Assembly (NCBI RefSeq): GCF_900114785.1
Contig: NZ_FOUG01000028.1
Span: forward strand, 1 to 43,710
DNA: 43,710 bases
Origin: Variovorax sp. OV329
GTDB lineage: Bacteria > Pseudomonadota > Gammaproteobacteria > Burkholderiales > Burkholderiaceae_C
Direction of reading: 5' to 3'
This document shows positions 17,277-25,840 of the stretch, one piece after another (the stretch's first letter is position 1; the number at the start of each line of letters is the position of its first letter). The notes beneath the pieces were generated by a model, which was not told where the DNA came from, ran no database searches, and saw only the letters and a program-made list of their open reading frames with translations. A program made the position numbers and the translations under genes.

Positions 17277-17951
17277 CTACTGGAACAGCGTCTTCGCGCC
17301 GGTGGTCGCGATCTGCAGGCCCACGCAGAAGATGAAGAAGGCGATCAGGCGGTTGACGATGGCATCGCCACGCGAGCCGATGTAGTTCCGGATGCGCTGC
17401 GTGTTGAGGTAGAACACATAGACCAGTGCGCACATGACGACCACGGCGACCATGATCGCACCCATGTGCAGCGCCTGGATGGCCAGGTCGGTGTCGGCGC
17501 CGTGCGCGCTCAGGGTCAGCAGCACCGAGACCGTTCCGGCGCCGGTCGTCAGCGGAAAGGTCAGCGGGAAGAACAGCTGGTCGTCCAGGTCGCGGTGCTG
17601 CGCCGCGAGCACTTCGCCGCCGCCCCCGGCCTTGGTACTGCTGCTACTGCCGCTGCCCGAGCCCAGCATCTCCCAGCCCGAGCGGCAGATCATGATGCCG
17701 CCCGCCAGTTGCACCACCGGGATCGACAGGCCGAAGAGCTTGAGGATCCACTGCCCCACCAACAGGGTGACGGTGCAGATGCAGAAGGCATACAGGGTGA
17801 TCAGGCGCACCGCCCGCTTCTTGCCCGCATCGTCCAGCCGCGAGAGGTAGGGCAGCACCACGAAGGCGCTGCCGACCGGGTTGACCACCGGGAACAGCGC
17901 GACGGCGCTGATGAACACCAGGTGGATGAAGTTGTGGAATTCTGCCGCCAT
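17277..17951 (-). CDS. MarC family integral membrane protein
   Basis: The 224 aa product has six membrane helices and the MarC signature regions FISAVALFPVVNPVGSAFVV, then LFGLSIPVVQLAGGIMI, and FFPLTFPLTTGAGTVSVLL. MarC proteins were once linked to multiple antibiotic resistance; their transport activity is unproven. Residues about 97-117 form a Gly/Ser-rich loop (GSGSGSSSSTKAGGGG) between helices 3 and 4 that is much more repetitive than the rest. The ATG at 17951 places the first helix at the N-terminus. It follows the yghU-like gene by 13 bp on the same strand, so the two probably share a transcript. Confidence 0.85.
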   Translation of the reverse strand: MAAEFHNFIHLVFISAVALFPVVNPVGSAFVVLPYLSRLDDAGKKRAVRLITLYAFCICTVTLLVGQWILKLFGLSIPVVQLAGGIMICRSGWEMLGSGSGSSSSTKAGGGGEVLAAQHRDLDDQLFFPLTFPLTTGAGTVSVLLTLSAHGADTDLAIQALHMGAIMVAVVVMCALVYVFYLNTQRIRNYIGSRGDAIVNRLIAFFIFCVGLQIATTGAKTLFQ

Positions 17952-17964
17952 GTGCAATGGCCGG

Positions 17965-18831
17965 CTAGGACTTGTCCTGCGTCCGGGTCTGGAAGTCGCT
18001 TGCGTCGTGGCGCTCGTGCAGCTGGCTGGACGGCTCGCCCCAGGTCCGGTTGACCATGCGGCCACGCTGCGCCGCCGGCCGCTTGGCGATCTCGTTCGTC
18101 CAGCGCGTCACGTGGGTATATTCCTGCACCTGCAGGAACTCGCCGGCCTCGTAGAGCTGGCCCTTCGCCAGCGCGCCGTACCAGGGCCACGCGGCCATGT
18201 CGGCGATGGAGTAGTCGTCGCCCGCCAGGTAGGCGCTTTCTGCCAGGCGCCGGTCCAGCACGTCGAGCTGGCGCTTGACCTCCATGGCGTAGCGGTCGAT
18301 GGCGTACTCGATCTTCGTGGGTGCATAGGCGTAGAAGTGCCCGAAGCCGCCGCCCAGGAAGGGCGCGCTGCCCATCTGCCAGAAGAGCCAAGACAGGCAT
18401 TCGGCGCGCCTGGCTCCATCGGCCGGCAGGAAGGCGTCGCCGAACTTCTGCGCCAGGTACATGAGGATCGCCCCGGACTCGAACACCCGCACCGGCTGCG
18501 CGCCGCTGCGGTCCATCAGGGCCGGGATCTTCGAATTCGGATTGACCGCCACGAAGCCGCTGCCGAACTGGTCGCCCTCGTTGATGCGGATCAGCCAGGC
18601 GTCGTACTCGGCGCCGGCGTGGCCGAGTTCCAGCAGCTCCTCCAGCATCACCGTGACCTTCACCCCATTGGGCGTGCCCAGCGAATACAGCTGCAGCGGA
18701 TGGCGGCCCACCGGCAACTCGTGCTCGTGCGTGGGGCCCGCGATGGGGCGGTTGATGTTCGCGAAGCGCCCGCCGTTGTCCTTGTTCCAGGACCAGACGG
18801 CGGGCGGTGTGTAGGACGTGGCGTCGTTCAT
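17965..18831 (-). CDS. yghU: Glutathione S-transferase-like protein YghU
   Basis: At 288 aa it equals E. coli YghU in length. It has the long N-terminal extension found in this branch (YTPPAVWSWNKDNGGRFANINRPIAG), the thioredoxin-fold domain with QLYSLGTPNGVKVTVMLEELLE, the glutathione-binding VNPNSKIPAL and FESGAILMYLAQKFG, and an all-helical C-terminal domain with the capping-box region DYSIADMAAWPW. YghU-type enzymes bind two glutathiones and act as disulfide-bond reductases and peroxidases. GGAG lies before the ATG at 18831. Its neighbour marC is just downstream in the same direction. Confidence 0.9.
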   Translation of the reverse strand: MNDATSYTPPAVWSWNKDNGGRFANINRPIAGPTHEHELPVGRHPLQLYSLGTPNGVKVTVMLEELLELGHAGAEYDAWLIRINEGDQFGSGFVAVNPNSKIPALMDRSGAQPVRVFESGAILMYLAQKFGDAFLPADGARRAECLSWLFWQMGSAPFLGGGFGHFYAYAPTKIEYAIDRYAMEVKRQLDVLDRRLAESAYLAGDDYSIADMAAWPWYGALAKGQLYEAGEFLQVQEYTHVTRWTNEIAKRPAAQRGRMVNRTWGEPSSQLHERHDASDFQTRTQDKS

Positions 18832-18931
18832 GCGGCGATCTCCGGGATTCGGATGGCGACTGTAGCCGTACTTCCCATGGCCCCGCATGCGGCGCTTCGG
18901 CGTATAACCCGGAGCCGCAAGAGGCCCTCAA

Positions 18932-20377
18932 TTGAAAATCATCATCCTCGGTGCCGGCCGGATCGGCGAAAGCGTGGCCGGCACGCTCGTGTCGGAGCGC
19001 AACGACATTACCGTCATCGACACCGATGCGGCACGCCTGCGCGAACTCGAAGAGCGCTTCGAGCTGCGTGGCGTGGTGGGCAGCGGCATCGAGCCCGAGG
19101 TGCTCATCGAGGCCGGCGCGCGCGACTGCGACATGCTGATCGCCTGCGCCGCGCAGGACGAGACCAACCTGGTGTGCTGCAAGATCGCCCACCAGGTCTT
19201 CGGCATCCCCACGCGCATCGCGCGCATCCGCTCCAACGCCTTCAAGGACGACAGCCCGCTGATGGGGAAGGACGGCTTCGCGGTCGACCGGGTGATCTGT
19301 CCCGAGGAATCGCTCACGCGCTACATCGGCAAGCTGGTGGAGTACCCCGAGGCGCTGCAGGTGCGCGAATTCGCGGGCGGCCTGGCCTGCCTGGTGTCGG
19401 TGCGCGCGGTGGCCGGCGCGCCGCTGGTGCGCCACAGCATCGCCGAGCTGCGCAAGTACGTGCCCGACGCCGACATGCGCATCGTGGCCATCTACCGCCG
19501 GCTGGACAACGAGCCCGACCGCTTCATCGTCTGCGAGGGCCAGACCCTGATCGAGCCGGGCGATGAGGTCTTCGTTCTGTCGGCGCGCGAGCACCTGCAG
19601 CAGGTGCTGTCGGCCCTGCACCGCTACGACCGGGCCGAGCACCGCGAGGTGCAGCGCATCATGATCGCCGGCGGCGGCCGCGTGGGCCTGCGGCTGGCCC
19701 GGCAGCTGCTGGAAACCGGGCGCAACTACCAGATCAAGGTGCTCGAGCGCAACCACCCGCGCTGCGTGCAGCTGGCCTCCGAGCTGCCCAGCCGCGTGCT
19801 GGTGCTGAACGGCGACGGCACCGACGAGGACCTGCTGGAAGACGAGGACATCGAGCACATCGACCTCTTCCTGGCGCTCACCAGCGACGACGAGGACAAC
19901 ATCATGGCCAGCCTGCTGGCCAAGCGCCTGGGCGCGCAGCGCGTGCTGGCGCTGATCAACCGGCGCAGCTACGCCGACCTGATGCACGGCACGCAGATCG
20001 ACATCGCCCTCTCGCCGGCGCAGACCATGCTCGGCGAGCTGCTGGCCTTCGTGCGCCAGGGCGACGTGCAGGCGGTGCACAGCCTGCGCCGCGGCGTGGC
20101 CGAGGCGCTGGAGATCGTGGCGCGCGGCGACCGCAAGACCTCGCGCGTGGTGGGCCGCAAAATCTCGGACATTCCCCTGCCCAAGGGGGCGCAGTTCGGC
20201 CTGGTGATGCGCGGCCTGCCCGAGGCCGGCGAGGAAGCCGCCACGCCGGCGCAGGTGATCATCGCGCGCGGCGACACCGTGATCGAGAGCGACGACCACG
20301 TGGTGATCTTCGTGCCGCGCAAGCGGCAACTGCGCGACGTGGAAAAGCTGTTCCGCGTCAGCGCCACCTTCTTCTGA
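18932..20377 (+). CDS. trkA: Trk potassium uptake regulatory subunit TrkA
   Basis: The 481 aa product has the TrkA double architecture: an N-terminal Rossmann RCK domain (MKIIILGAGRIGESVAGTL) with RCK_C (about 1-230), then a second copy beginning MIAGGGRVGLRLARQLLETG (about 243-460). It binds NAD(H) and ATP on the cytoplasmic face of the TrkH channel and gates potassium uptake. The start is a TTG at 18932, 7 bases after GAGG; no ATG precedes the glycine-rich loop. trkH follows after 16 bp. It is slightly longer than E. coli TrkA because of an insert near residues 425-445 (GLPEAGEEAATPAQ). Confidence 0.92.
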   Translation: MKIIILGAGRIGESVAGTLVSERNDITVIDTDAARLRELEERFELRGVVGSGIEPEVLIEAGARDCDMLIACAAQDETNLVCCKIAHQVFGIPTRIARIRSNAFKDDSPLMGKDGFAVDRVICPEESLTRYIGKLVEYPEALQVREFAGGLACLVSVRAVAGAPLVRHSIAELRKYVPDADMRIVAIYRRLDNEPDRFIVCEGQTLIEPGDEVFVLSAREHLQQVLSALHRYDRAEHREVQRIMIAGGGRVGLRLARQLLETGRNYQIKVLERNHPRCVQLASELPSRVLVLNGDGTDEDLLEDEDIEHIDLFLALTSDDEDNIMASLLAKRLGAQRVLALINRRSYADLMHGTQIDIALSPAQTMLGELLAFVRQGDVQAVHSLRRGVAEALEIVARGDRKTSRVVGRKISDIPLPKGAQFGLVMRGLPEAGEEAATPAQVIIARGDTVIESDDHVVIFVPRKRQLRDVEKLFRVSATFF

Positions 20378-20393
20378 AGCAGCGGCCAGCTTC

Positions 20394-21860
20394 ATGAGCG
20401 CCTTCTTCCCGGTGCTGCGCGTGCTCGGCGCGCTGCTGACCTTCTTCTCCCTGGCCACGCTGGTGCCGGGCATCGTGTCGTGGGCGAACGCCGACGGGCT
20501 GGGCCATGTGTGGGCGATCTCGGCGGCCATCTCCCTGGCCTGCGGGGCCGCGCTGTGGGGCGGCCTGTACCGCTACAAGCGCGAGCTGCATCCGCGCGAC
20601 GGCATCTTCCTGGTGTCCTTCACCTGGTTGCTCCTGCCGCTGTTCGCGACCCTGCCGCTCATGTGGTCGCTGGCCGTGATCGGCCGGCCCATCGACTTCA
20701 CGCACGGCTACTTCGAGGCGGTGTCTGGGCTCACGACCACGGGCGCGACCGTGCTGGTGAAGCTGGACGAGCTGCCGCTGTCCATCAACGTGTGGCGCAC
20801 CTTCCTGCAGTGGCTGGGCGGCATGGGCATCCTGGTGCTGGCGGTGGCCATCCTGCCGCTGCTGGGCGTGGGCGGCAGCCAGCTGTTCCGCGCCGAGGTG
20901 GCCGGCCCCATCAAGGACAGCAAGCTCACGCCGCGCGTGAAGGAAACCGCCAAGGGCCTGTGGGGCATCTACGCCAGCTTCTCGCTGGTGTGCTTCCTGG
21001 CCTACTGGGCCGGTGGCATGTCGGCCATGGACGCGCTGATGCACATGTTCGCCACCGTGAGCCTGGGCGGCCTTTCGTCGCACGATTCCAGCTTCGCGCA
21101 TTTCGCCTCGCCGGTGCTCGAAGGCGTGGCGGTGGTCTTCATGCTGGCCGCCAGCTGCAACTTCGCGCTGTACTTCATCGCCATGCGCAAGGGCCTGTGG
21201 GGCGGCTTCTGGCGCGACCCGGAGCTGCGCGCCACGCTCACCGCGCTGATCGGCGGCGGCTTCATCGTCGCAGCCGTGCTGTGGTTCAAGGGCGTCTACG
21301 GGCCGGTGGACGCGCTGCGCCACGGCATGTTCCACGCCATCTCGGTGGGCAGCACCACCGGCTTCGCCACCGTGGACTACCTGCACTGGCCGGCCTTCGC
21401 GCCGCTGTTCATGCTGCTGCTCTCGGGCGTGGCGACCAGCGCGGGCTCGGCCGGCTGCGGGATCAAGATGGTGCGGGTGCTCATCCTGGTGAAGCAGGCG
21501 CGCCGCGAGATGACGCGGCTGGTGCACCCACGCGCGGTGCAGCCGGTGACGCTGGGCAACATGGTGGTGGACCACCGCGTGATCTTCTCGGTGCTGGCCT
21601 TCATGCTGGTCTATGGCGTGACCGTCATCTCGCTGAGCATGCTGCTGGTGCTCACCGACCTGGACCCGGTCACCGCCTTCAGCGCGGTGCTGGCCAGCGT
21701 GAACTGCACCGGCCCGGGGCTGGGCACGGTCGGACCCTCCGGCAACTTCAGCGGGCTGACGGATTTCCAGATGTGGGTATGCACCTTCGCGATGGTGCTG
21801 GGGCGGCTGGAGATGCTGAGCTTCATCGCGCTGCTGACGCCGTCGTTCTGGCGCAAGTAG
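20394..21860 (+). CDS. trkH: Trk potassium uptake transmembrane subunit TrkH
   Basis: A 488 aa membrane protein with the four-fold repeated M1-P-M2 organisation of potassium translocators. Selectivity-filter-like loops are visible: FEAVSGLTTTGATVL (first), FATVSLGGLSSHDSSF (second), AISVGSTTGFATVDY (third) and ASVNCTGPGLGTVGPSG (fourth), each centred on the conserved glycine. It forms the conducting channel gated by TrkA. The gene lies 16 bp after trkA with the same orientation, so they form an operon. Confidence 0.93.
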   Translation: MSAFFPVLRVLGALLTFFSLATLVPGIVSWANADGLGHVWAISAAISLACGAALWGGLYRYKRELHPRDGIFLVSFTWLLLPLFATLPLMWSLAVIGRPIDFTHGYFEAVSGLTTTGATVLVKLDELPLSINVWRTFLQWLGGMGILVLAVAILPLLGVGGSQLFRAEVAGPIKDSKLTPRVKETAKGLWGIYASFSLVCFLAYWAGGMSAMDALMHMFATVSLGGLSSHDSSFAHFASPVLEGVAVVFMLAASCNFALYFIAMRKGLWGGFWRDPELRATLTALIGGGFIVAAVLWFKGVYGPVDALRHGMFHAISVGSTTGFATVDYLHWPAFAPLFMLLLSGVATSAGSAGCGIKMVRVLILVKQARREMTRLVHPRAVQPVTLGNMVVDHRVIFSVLAFMLVYGVTVISLSMLLVLTDLDPVTAFSAVLASVNCTGPGLGTVGPSGNFSGLTDFQMWVCTFAMVLGRLEMLSFIALLTPSFWRK

Positions 21861-21955
21861 CGCTGCGGCGGGCACGGCGCCGCGAAAGCCCGTCGCGAAT
21901 CGGGTCATCCCTCACCCGGCGCGCACCGGGACCGGCACAATGGGCCCACAAGAAT

Positions 21956-22792
21956 ATGGAGACATTGCCGGTGCCCCCCGTGAATCCCCCCTCGGCCGCC
22001 TCTTCGCCATCTTCGGCGACGACGAGCCCACCCCCCATCCGCGTCCTGGTCGTCGACGACCAGGTGCTGATCCGCCGTGGCATGAGCCTGCTGCTGGACG
22101 CCGCGCCCGACATCGAGGTGGTGGGCCAGGCGGCAGACGGCGTGGAAGCGGTAGCGATGGCCACGCAGCTGCAACCGGACGTGGTGCTGATGGACCTTCA
22201 CATGCCGCGCAAGGGCGGCGTGCTGGCCACGCGCGAGATCGCGGCTGCCCTGCCCCACACCCGGGTGATGGTGCTCACCACCTTCGACCGCGACGAGCTG
22301 GTGTTCGATGCCGTGCGCGCCGGCGCGCAGGCCTACCTGCTCAAGGATGCCTCGGAGGACGAGGTGCTGGACACCGTGCGCGCCGTGCATCGCGGCGAAT
22401 CGCGGCTCACACCGCAGATCGCCCGCAAGGTGATGGACCAGTTCCGCCTGCTGGCCAACCGGATCGCGCAGGAGCCGCAGGCGCAGGATTCCGGCGGGCA
22501 GCACCACGTGGCCGCGGAAGTCAGCACCACGTCATCCGCGCCGCCGGCCGCGCAGGCCCCTGCCGCCCCTTCCCCGCTCGCTCCCGACCCGTTGACTGAC
22601 CGCGAGGCGGCCGTGCTGGAACTGATCGCCAAGGGGCAGAGCAACCGGCAGATCGCAACGGCGCTGCACCTGGCGGAGGGCACGGTGAAGAACCATGCGA
22701 GCCGGATCATGCAGAAGCTGCATGCCAACACCCGCACGGAGTTGGCGGTGCTGGTGCTCGCGCGGGGCAACAGCAGGCGAGACGGGGGCTGA
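21956..22792 (+). CDS. NarL/FixJ-family response regulator
   Basis: The 278 aa product has a Pro/Ser/Thr-rich leader (residues 1-27), a receiver domain (about 28-145; VLVVDDQ acidic pair, phospho-acceptor Asp80 in LMDLHMPRKGG, Lys in AYLLKDASEDE), a Pro/Ala-rich linker (about 175-210) and a LuxR-type helix-turn-helix (LTDREAAVLELIAKGQSNRQ through GTVKNHASRIMQKL). It is a DNA-binding output protein of a two-component system. No kinase gene lies next to it; the hybrid kinase at 14481 is 5 kb away. The ATG at 21956 is the first in frame; a GTG about 5 codons on is an alternative. Confidence 0.9.
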   Translation: METLPVPPVNPPSAASSPSSATTSPPPIRVLVVDDQVLIRRGMSLLLDAAPDIEVVGQAADGVEAVAMATQLQPDVVLMDLHMPRKGGVLATREIAAALPHTRVMVLTTFDRDELVFDAVRAGAQAYLLKDASEDEVLDTVRAVHRGESRLTPQIARKVMDQFRLLANRIAQEPQAQDSGGQHHVAAEVSTTSSAPPAAQAPAAPSPLAPDPLTDREAAVLELIAKGQSNRQIATALHLAEGTVKNHASRIMQKLHANTRTELAVLVLARGNSRRDGG

Positions 22793-22832
22793 GCAGGCAG
22801 CGGTGCCCCCCAACTCCTGATCGTCGATCGGC

Positions 22833-22988
22833 TCAGGCGGAAAGCTCGCGTAGCACTTTCTTGTTGATCTTTCCGACACTTGTTCTCGGGATCTCGGAGA
22901 CGAAGGTGATGCGTCCGATTCCGGGACGGCGAATTTGCTGATCGTCTTCGACTCGACGTGCCCCATCAGCCCACAGTTCCTCGGACGC
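22833..22988 (-). pseudogene. C-terminal remnant of an AMP-forming acyl-CoA synthetase
   Basis: The minus frame ending at 22833 reads RRPGIGRITFVSEIPRTSVG followed directly by KINKKVLRELSA and a stop. This is the unmistakable C-terminus of an AMP-binding fatty-acid/acid-CoA ligase, including the catalytic lysine of the P-K/R-T-x-x-G-K motif. Upstream in the same frame only about 20 more residues look plausible before the DUF1289 stop at 23016, and no adenylation core (YTSGTTG-type motif) is present. So most of the gene has been deleted. It lies directly downstream of the CMD-DUF1289 pair on the same strand and may once have been the third gene of that operon. Confidence 0.75.
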
Positions 22989-23015
22989 TTCGGGCTTCCA
23001 GGGTTTGGCTGTCGT

Positions 23016-23186
23016 TCAAACGCGCAGTTCGATCAGATGGAGCACTTCGGCCTTCTGCTGCTCGGTCATCCGCGGCCAGGCGCCGATCTCCAGCGCCGTT
23101 CTCTTGCATCCCTGGCAGAACTTCCCGCCCTGATCCATTCGGCAGATGTTGATGCAGGGGTCTGCAACGGGAGGGTCCTGGCTCAT
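23016..23186 (-). CDS. DUF1289 family small cysteine-rich protein
   Basis: A 56 aa protein with the DUF1289 pattern: PCINICRMDQGGKFCQGCKR, i.e. C-x3-C and C-x2-C pairs, then EIGAWPRMTEQQKAEVL. Members are predicted metal-binding proteins of unknown role, common in Proteobacteria. Its ATG at 23186 overlaps the TGA of the preceding CMD-family gene (ATGA), so translation is probably coupled. The same frame remains open after its stop into the acyl-CoA ligase remnant, which looks coincidental. Confidence 0.85.
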   Translation of the reverse strand: MSQDPPVADPCINICRMDQGGKFCQGCKRTALEIGAWPRMTEQQKAEVLHLIELRV

Positions 23187-23623
23187 CGCCGTGTGCCTAA
23201 AGAAGGATTGGCAAAGTGTTCCGCGGGGAGCGCCGTGCTCGTGCCCTTCGCGTGCAGGGCAAGCTCTTCGAGCAGGATCGGTGCACCCAGGCTCATCGTG
23301 TGGATCCCCAGCACGCTGACGCACTGCAGCACCGCGTTGATCTCTTCCTTGGTGGCACCGAGTTCCAGCGCCTTGCGAATGTGGCGGCGTACGCCGGGTC
23401 CGTACAAGTGGGTGCATGACGCGTCGACCGCGATGGCGAGGAATTCGACGATCTTGGCGTCGAGCACGCCCGACACCATGGGCGCGACGCCCATGGCCAT
23501 GAATTTCTCGGTCCACTGCGCATCGAGCGTGGCAAAGGCATCCCAGTCGGGATTCCAGTTCCCGGTGCTGCGCATGCGGTCGCAGACGGGTGTGGTCGAG
23601 CGGGTGTTGTCGTGTTGTTGCAT
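23183..23623 (-). CDS. Carboxymuconolactone decarboxylase (CMD/AhpD-like) family protein
   Basis: A 146 aa helical protein with the CMD core HIRKALELGATKEEINAVLQ and the preceding DAKIVEFLAIAVDASCTHLYGPGVRRH, where AhpD-type enzymes have a CxxC-xxxH motif. Here only one cysteine remains (SCTH), so a thiol peroxidase-reductase activity like AhpD is unlikely. Its real reaction is unknown. GGAGA precedes the ATG at 23623. It is first in a unit with DUF1289 and a ligase remnant, and its promoter region carries the motif shared with the two other units of the proposed AraC regulon. Confidence 0.82.
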   Translation of the reverse strand: MQQHDNTRSTTPVCDRMRSTGNWNPDWDAFATLDAQWTEKFMAMGVAPMVSGVLDAKIVEFLAIAVDASCTHLYGPGVRRHIRKALELGATKEEINAVLQCVSVLGIHTMSLGAPILLEELALHAKGTSTALPAEHFANPSLGTRR

Positions 23624-23655
23624 GGCTTCGTCTCCTGCGGCTGGTTCGATTGCGT

Positions 23656-23721
23656 ATTGTTCCGGGAGAGGACTTGTTCTGATTGACCAGCAGTGACACG
23701 CGTTTAACCTTGGGGGACACC
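23656..23721 (-). promoter_or_regulatory. Operator/promoter A of the proposed AraC regulon
   Basis: Read on the minus strand: TGTCCC (23719-23714), TGTCAC 21 bp further (23698-23693), GGTCAAT (23688-23682) and a -10-like AACAAT (23661-23656), 33 bp before the CMD start. The same 66-base layout, without gaps, lies upstream of the BKACE gene at 27957-28022 (45 of 66 bases identical by my count), and a third example lies at 30065-30128. Two direct half-sites one helical double-turn apart next to the -35 region are typical of AraC-family activators. Binding by the adjacent AraC protein is inference. Confidence 0.65.
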
Positions 23722-23733
23722 ACGCACCCACTC

Positions 23734-24738
23734 ATGTCGAATCTCGTTCGCAGCGCCAGCCTGACCAACTATGCCGAGGTGGCGCGTGAGGCCGGCCTCG
23801 ATCCGCTGGCTCTGCTCGCCGATGTGGGCCTCAACCCGGCCTGCCTGCACGACCCCGACCTGCGGATTCCGAGCGGCGCGGTGCGGCGCCTTCTGGAGAC
23901 TTCGGCGAACGCCAGCGCGATGGACAACTTCGGTCTGCGCATGGCCGAGACACGGCTTCTGTCGAACCTCGGTGTGGTCGCGCTGGTGGCGCGGGAGGAG
24001 CCCACGGTGCGGCGCGTGGTGCGGGCGATGCTGCGCTACAGCCATTTGCTCAATGAATCGGTCTACGCGAAGCTCGAGGAGGACGAAGGCGTCGCAGTGA
24101 TCCGCGAAGAGTTGATCCTCGGCCATGAGGGCTCTTCGCGGCAGGCGACCGAGCTTCTCGTGGGCGTCATGTTCCGCACCCTCAAGTATTTCCTGGGCCC
24201 CGACTGGAGCCCGACTCGGGTGTGCTTTACCCACGCAGCGCCGCGGGACCCCGGCCTGCACATTCGTCTCTTTGGCTACGTCGTCGCGTTCGGGCAGGAC
24301 TTCAACGGGCTGGTCTGCAGCACGCGCGACATGGATGCGCCGAACCCGATGGCCGATCCGGTGATGGCACGCTATGCCCGGCAGATACTGGACGCCACCA
24401 CCGCATCCGGCCGGCTGGACACGATCGGCAGCGTTCGGCACATCCTGCTCGTGCTGCTGCCATCGGGAGAATGCTCGATCGACCAGGTGGCGCAGCAGCT
24501 CGGGATCGACCGGCGTACCGTGCATCGGCGCCTGCTGCGCGAGAGCACCACGTTCACCGAGGTGGTGAACACGGTCCGACGCGAGATGGCCGTCCATTAC
24601 CTCGAGGATGGCAAGCGCCCGCTGTCGCAGGTGGCCGAGTTGCTGGGCTTCTCCGCGCTCAGTGCCTTCTCGCGTTGGCACAAGCAGCAGTTCGGCGAGG
24701 TTGCCGGGCGGCGGCGCCGTTCGGACGCACGGACTTAA
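23734..24738 (+). CDS. AraC-family transcriptional regulator (arabinose-binding-like N-terminal domain)
   Basis: The 334 aa product has the PF12625-type N-terminal domain (LVRSASLTNYAEVAREAGLDPLAL onwards, about residues 5-190) found in OruR/ArgR-like AraC regulators, and a C-terminal double helix-turn-helix (CSIDQVAQQLGIDRRTVHRR and PLSQVAELLGFSALSAFSRW, about 245-330). I start at the ATG at 23734. The alternative TTG at 23683 lies inside the shared operator sequence and adds nothing conserved. It is divergent from the CMD operon and convergent with the YeiH gene. The repeated operator suggests it activates the three nearby catabolic units, probably with an acid or acyl-CoA effector. Confidence 0.88.
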   Translation: MSNLVRSASLTNYAEVAREAGLDPLALLADVGLNPACLHDPDLRIPSGAVRRLLETSANASAMDNFGLRMAETRLLSNLGVVALVAREEPTVRRVVRAMLRYSHLLNESVYAKLEEDEGVAVIREELILGHEGSSRQATELLVGVMFRTLKYFLGPDWSPTRVCFTHAAPRDPGLHIRLFGYVVAFGQDFNGLVCSTRDMDAPNPMADPVMARYARQILDATTASGRLDTIGSVRHILLVLLPSGECSIDQVAQQLGIDRRTVHRRLLRESTTFTEVVNTVRREMAVHYLEDGKRPLSQVAELLGFSALSAFSRWHKQQFGEVAGRRRRSDART

Positions 24739-24754
24739 CGGCCGAGCCTTTTTT

Positions 24755-25783
24755 TCAGCGGGCCAGGGCGAGGAACATGGCGACGAGGATCGCCAGGAAC
24801 GCCGTCTCGCTCACCATCAGCACGATCGGCTTCAGGCCCACGGTGGCAAAGTCCTTCAGGTGTGATTTCATTCCGATCGCGGCCATCGAGACCACCAGCA
24901 GCCAAGTCGAGAGCGTCTGCAAGGCCTGCTGCAGGACCGCGGGGATCAGGCCCACGCTGTTGATGACGACGATCGCCGCGAAGGCCACCACAAACCACGG
25001 AAGAAGCGGTGGCTTGGGGGCGCTGCCCGGCTCGGCGACGTGGTGCTTGCGGTAGGACAAGGTGATCACGAGGATCACCGGCAGCAGCATCGCGACGCGC
25101 AACAGCTTGACGATGGTCGCGACATCGCCAGTCTCCTTCGACATTCCGTAGCCGGCGCCGACCACCTGCGCCACGTCGTGGATCGTGCCACCCAGGAAGA
25201 TTCCCGCTTCCTGGCTGCCCAGGCCGAGCAGGCCGGTGACCATCGGGTAGAGCACCATCGCCAGCGTCGACAGTGTGCTCACACCGATGACCGTGAAGAT
25301 GGTGGCGCGCTCCTTGAGCTTGTCGTCGTCGTGAACGGGGATGACCGCGGCGATCGCCATCGCCGCCGAGGCGCCACAGATGCCGACGGCGCCGCCCGTC
25401 AGCACGCCGAAGCGGCTGCGGTAGCCCATCAGGCGCGCGAGCCCGACGCCCAGGCAGATCGTCAGCGCGACCGAGAGCACCGCCATCGCGACCGGCATGG
25501 CGCCCAGCGCCGTGATCTGCCCGAACGTGATGCGCACGCCCAGGAGCGCCACGCCGATCCGCAGCAGCGTGCTTGCGCAGAACTGGATGCCCGGCACGCA
25601 GCGGCCTTCGGTCGACAGAAAGTTCAGCGCCATGCCCAGCAGCAAGGCGAACAGCATCGACGAGATGCGATAGTGGTCGGCCAACGAGATGGCTGCCACC
25701 GCTACCACCACCGACACCAGCAGGCCGTGGAAGTTCGTGCGGGCGGGCTTGCGCCAGCCGGCCAGGGTCAGAGATGGATTCAT
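24755..25783 (-). CDS. YeiH/UPF0324 family putative anion exporter
   Basis: A 342 aa protein with about ten membrane helices. ISSMLFALLLGMALNFLS, GVALLGVRITFGQI, the GGAVGICGASAAMAIAAVIP loop, GGTIHDVAQVVGAGYGMS and AAIGMKSHLKDFATVGLKP match the YeiH (PF03601) family. Members are proposed sulfonate or sulfate/sulfite exporters, for example beside sulfonate-degradation genes. It is last in the unit BKACE - Bug receptor - YeiH, which raises the possibility that the catabolised compound carries sulfur or yields an anion that must leave the cell. That is inference. Its stop is 16 bp from the convergent araC gene. Confidence 0.85.
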   Translation of the reverse strand: MNPSLTLAGWRKPARTNFHGLLVSVVVAVAAISLADHYRISSMLFALLLGMALNFLSTEGRCVPGIQFCASTLLRIGVALLGVRITFGQITALGAMPVAMAVLSVALTICLGVGLARLMGYRSRFGVLTGGAVGICGASAAMAIAAVIPVHDDDKLKERATIFTVIGVSTLSTLAMVLYPMVTGLLGLGSQEAGIFLGGTIHDVAQVVGAGYGMSKETGDVATIVKLLRVAMLLPVILVITLSYRKHHVAEPGSAPKPPLLPWFVVAFAAIVVINSVGLIPAVLQQALQTLSTWLLVVSMAAIGMKSHLKDFATVGLKPIVLMVSETAFLAILVAMFLALAR

Positions 25784-25840
25784 GGGATTGGGCTCTCGGC
25801 AGGATGTCGGGTGGTGGGACTCTTGTCGAGCGCGCTCAGC

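Noticed and set aside
17801..20530. 909-codon minus-strand frame across trkA, yghU and marC
   Set aside because: It runs antisense through trkA and out of frame through yghU and marC, with no domain of its own.
23683..23733. Longer AraC regulator starting at TTG 23683
   Set aside because: The 17 extra codons coincide with the conserved operator sequence and are not part of the N-terminal domain; ATG 23734 fits better.
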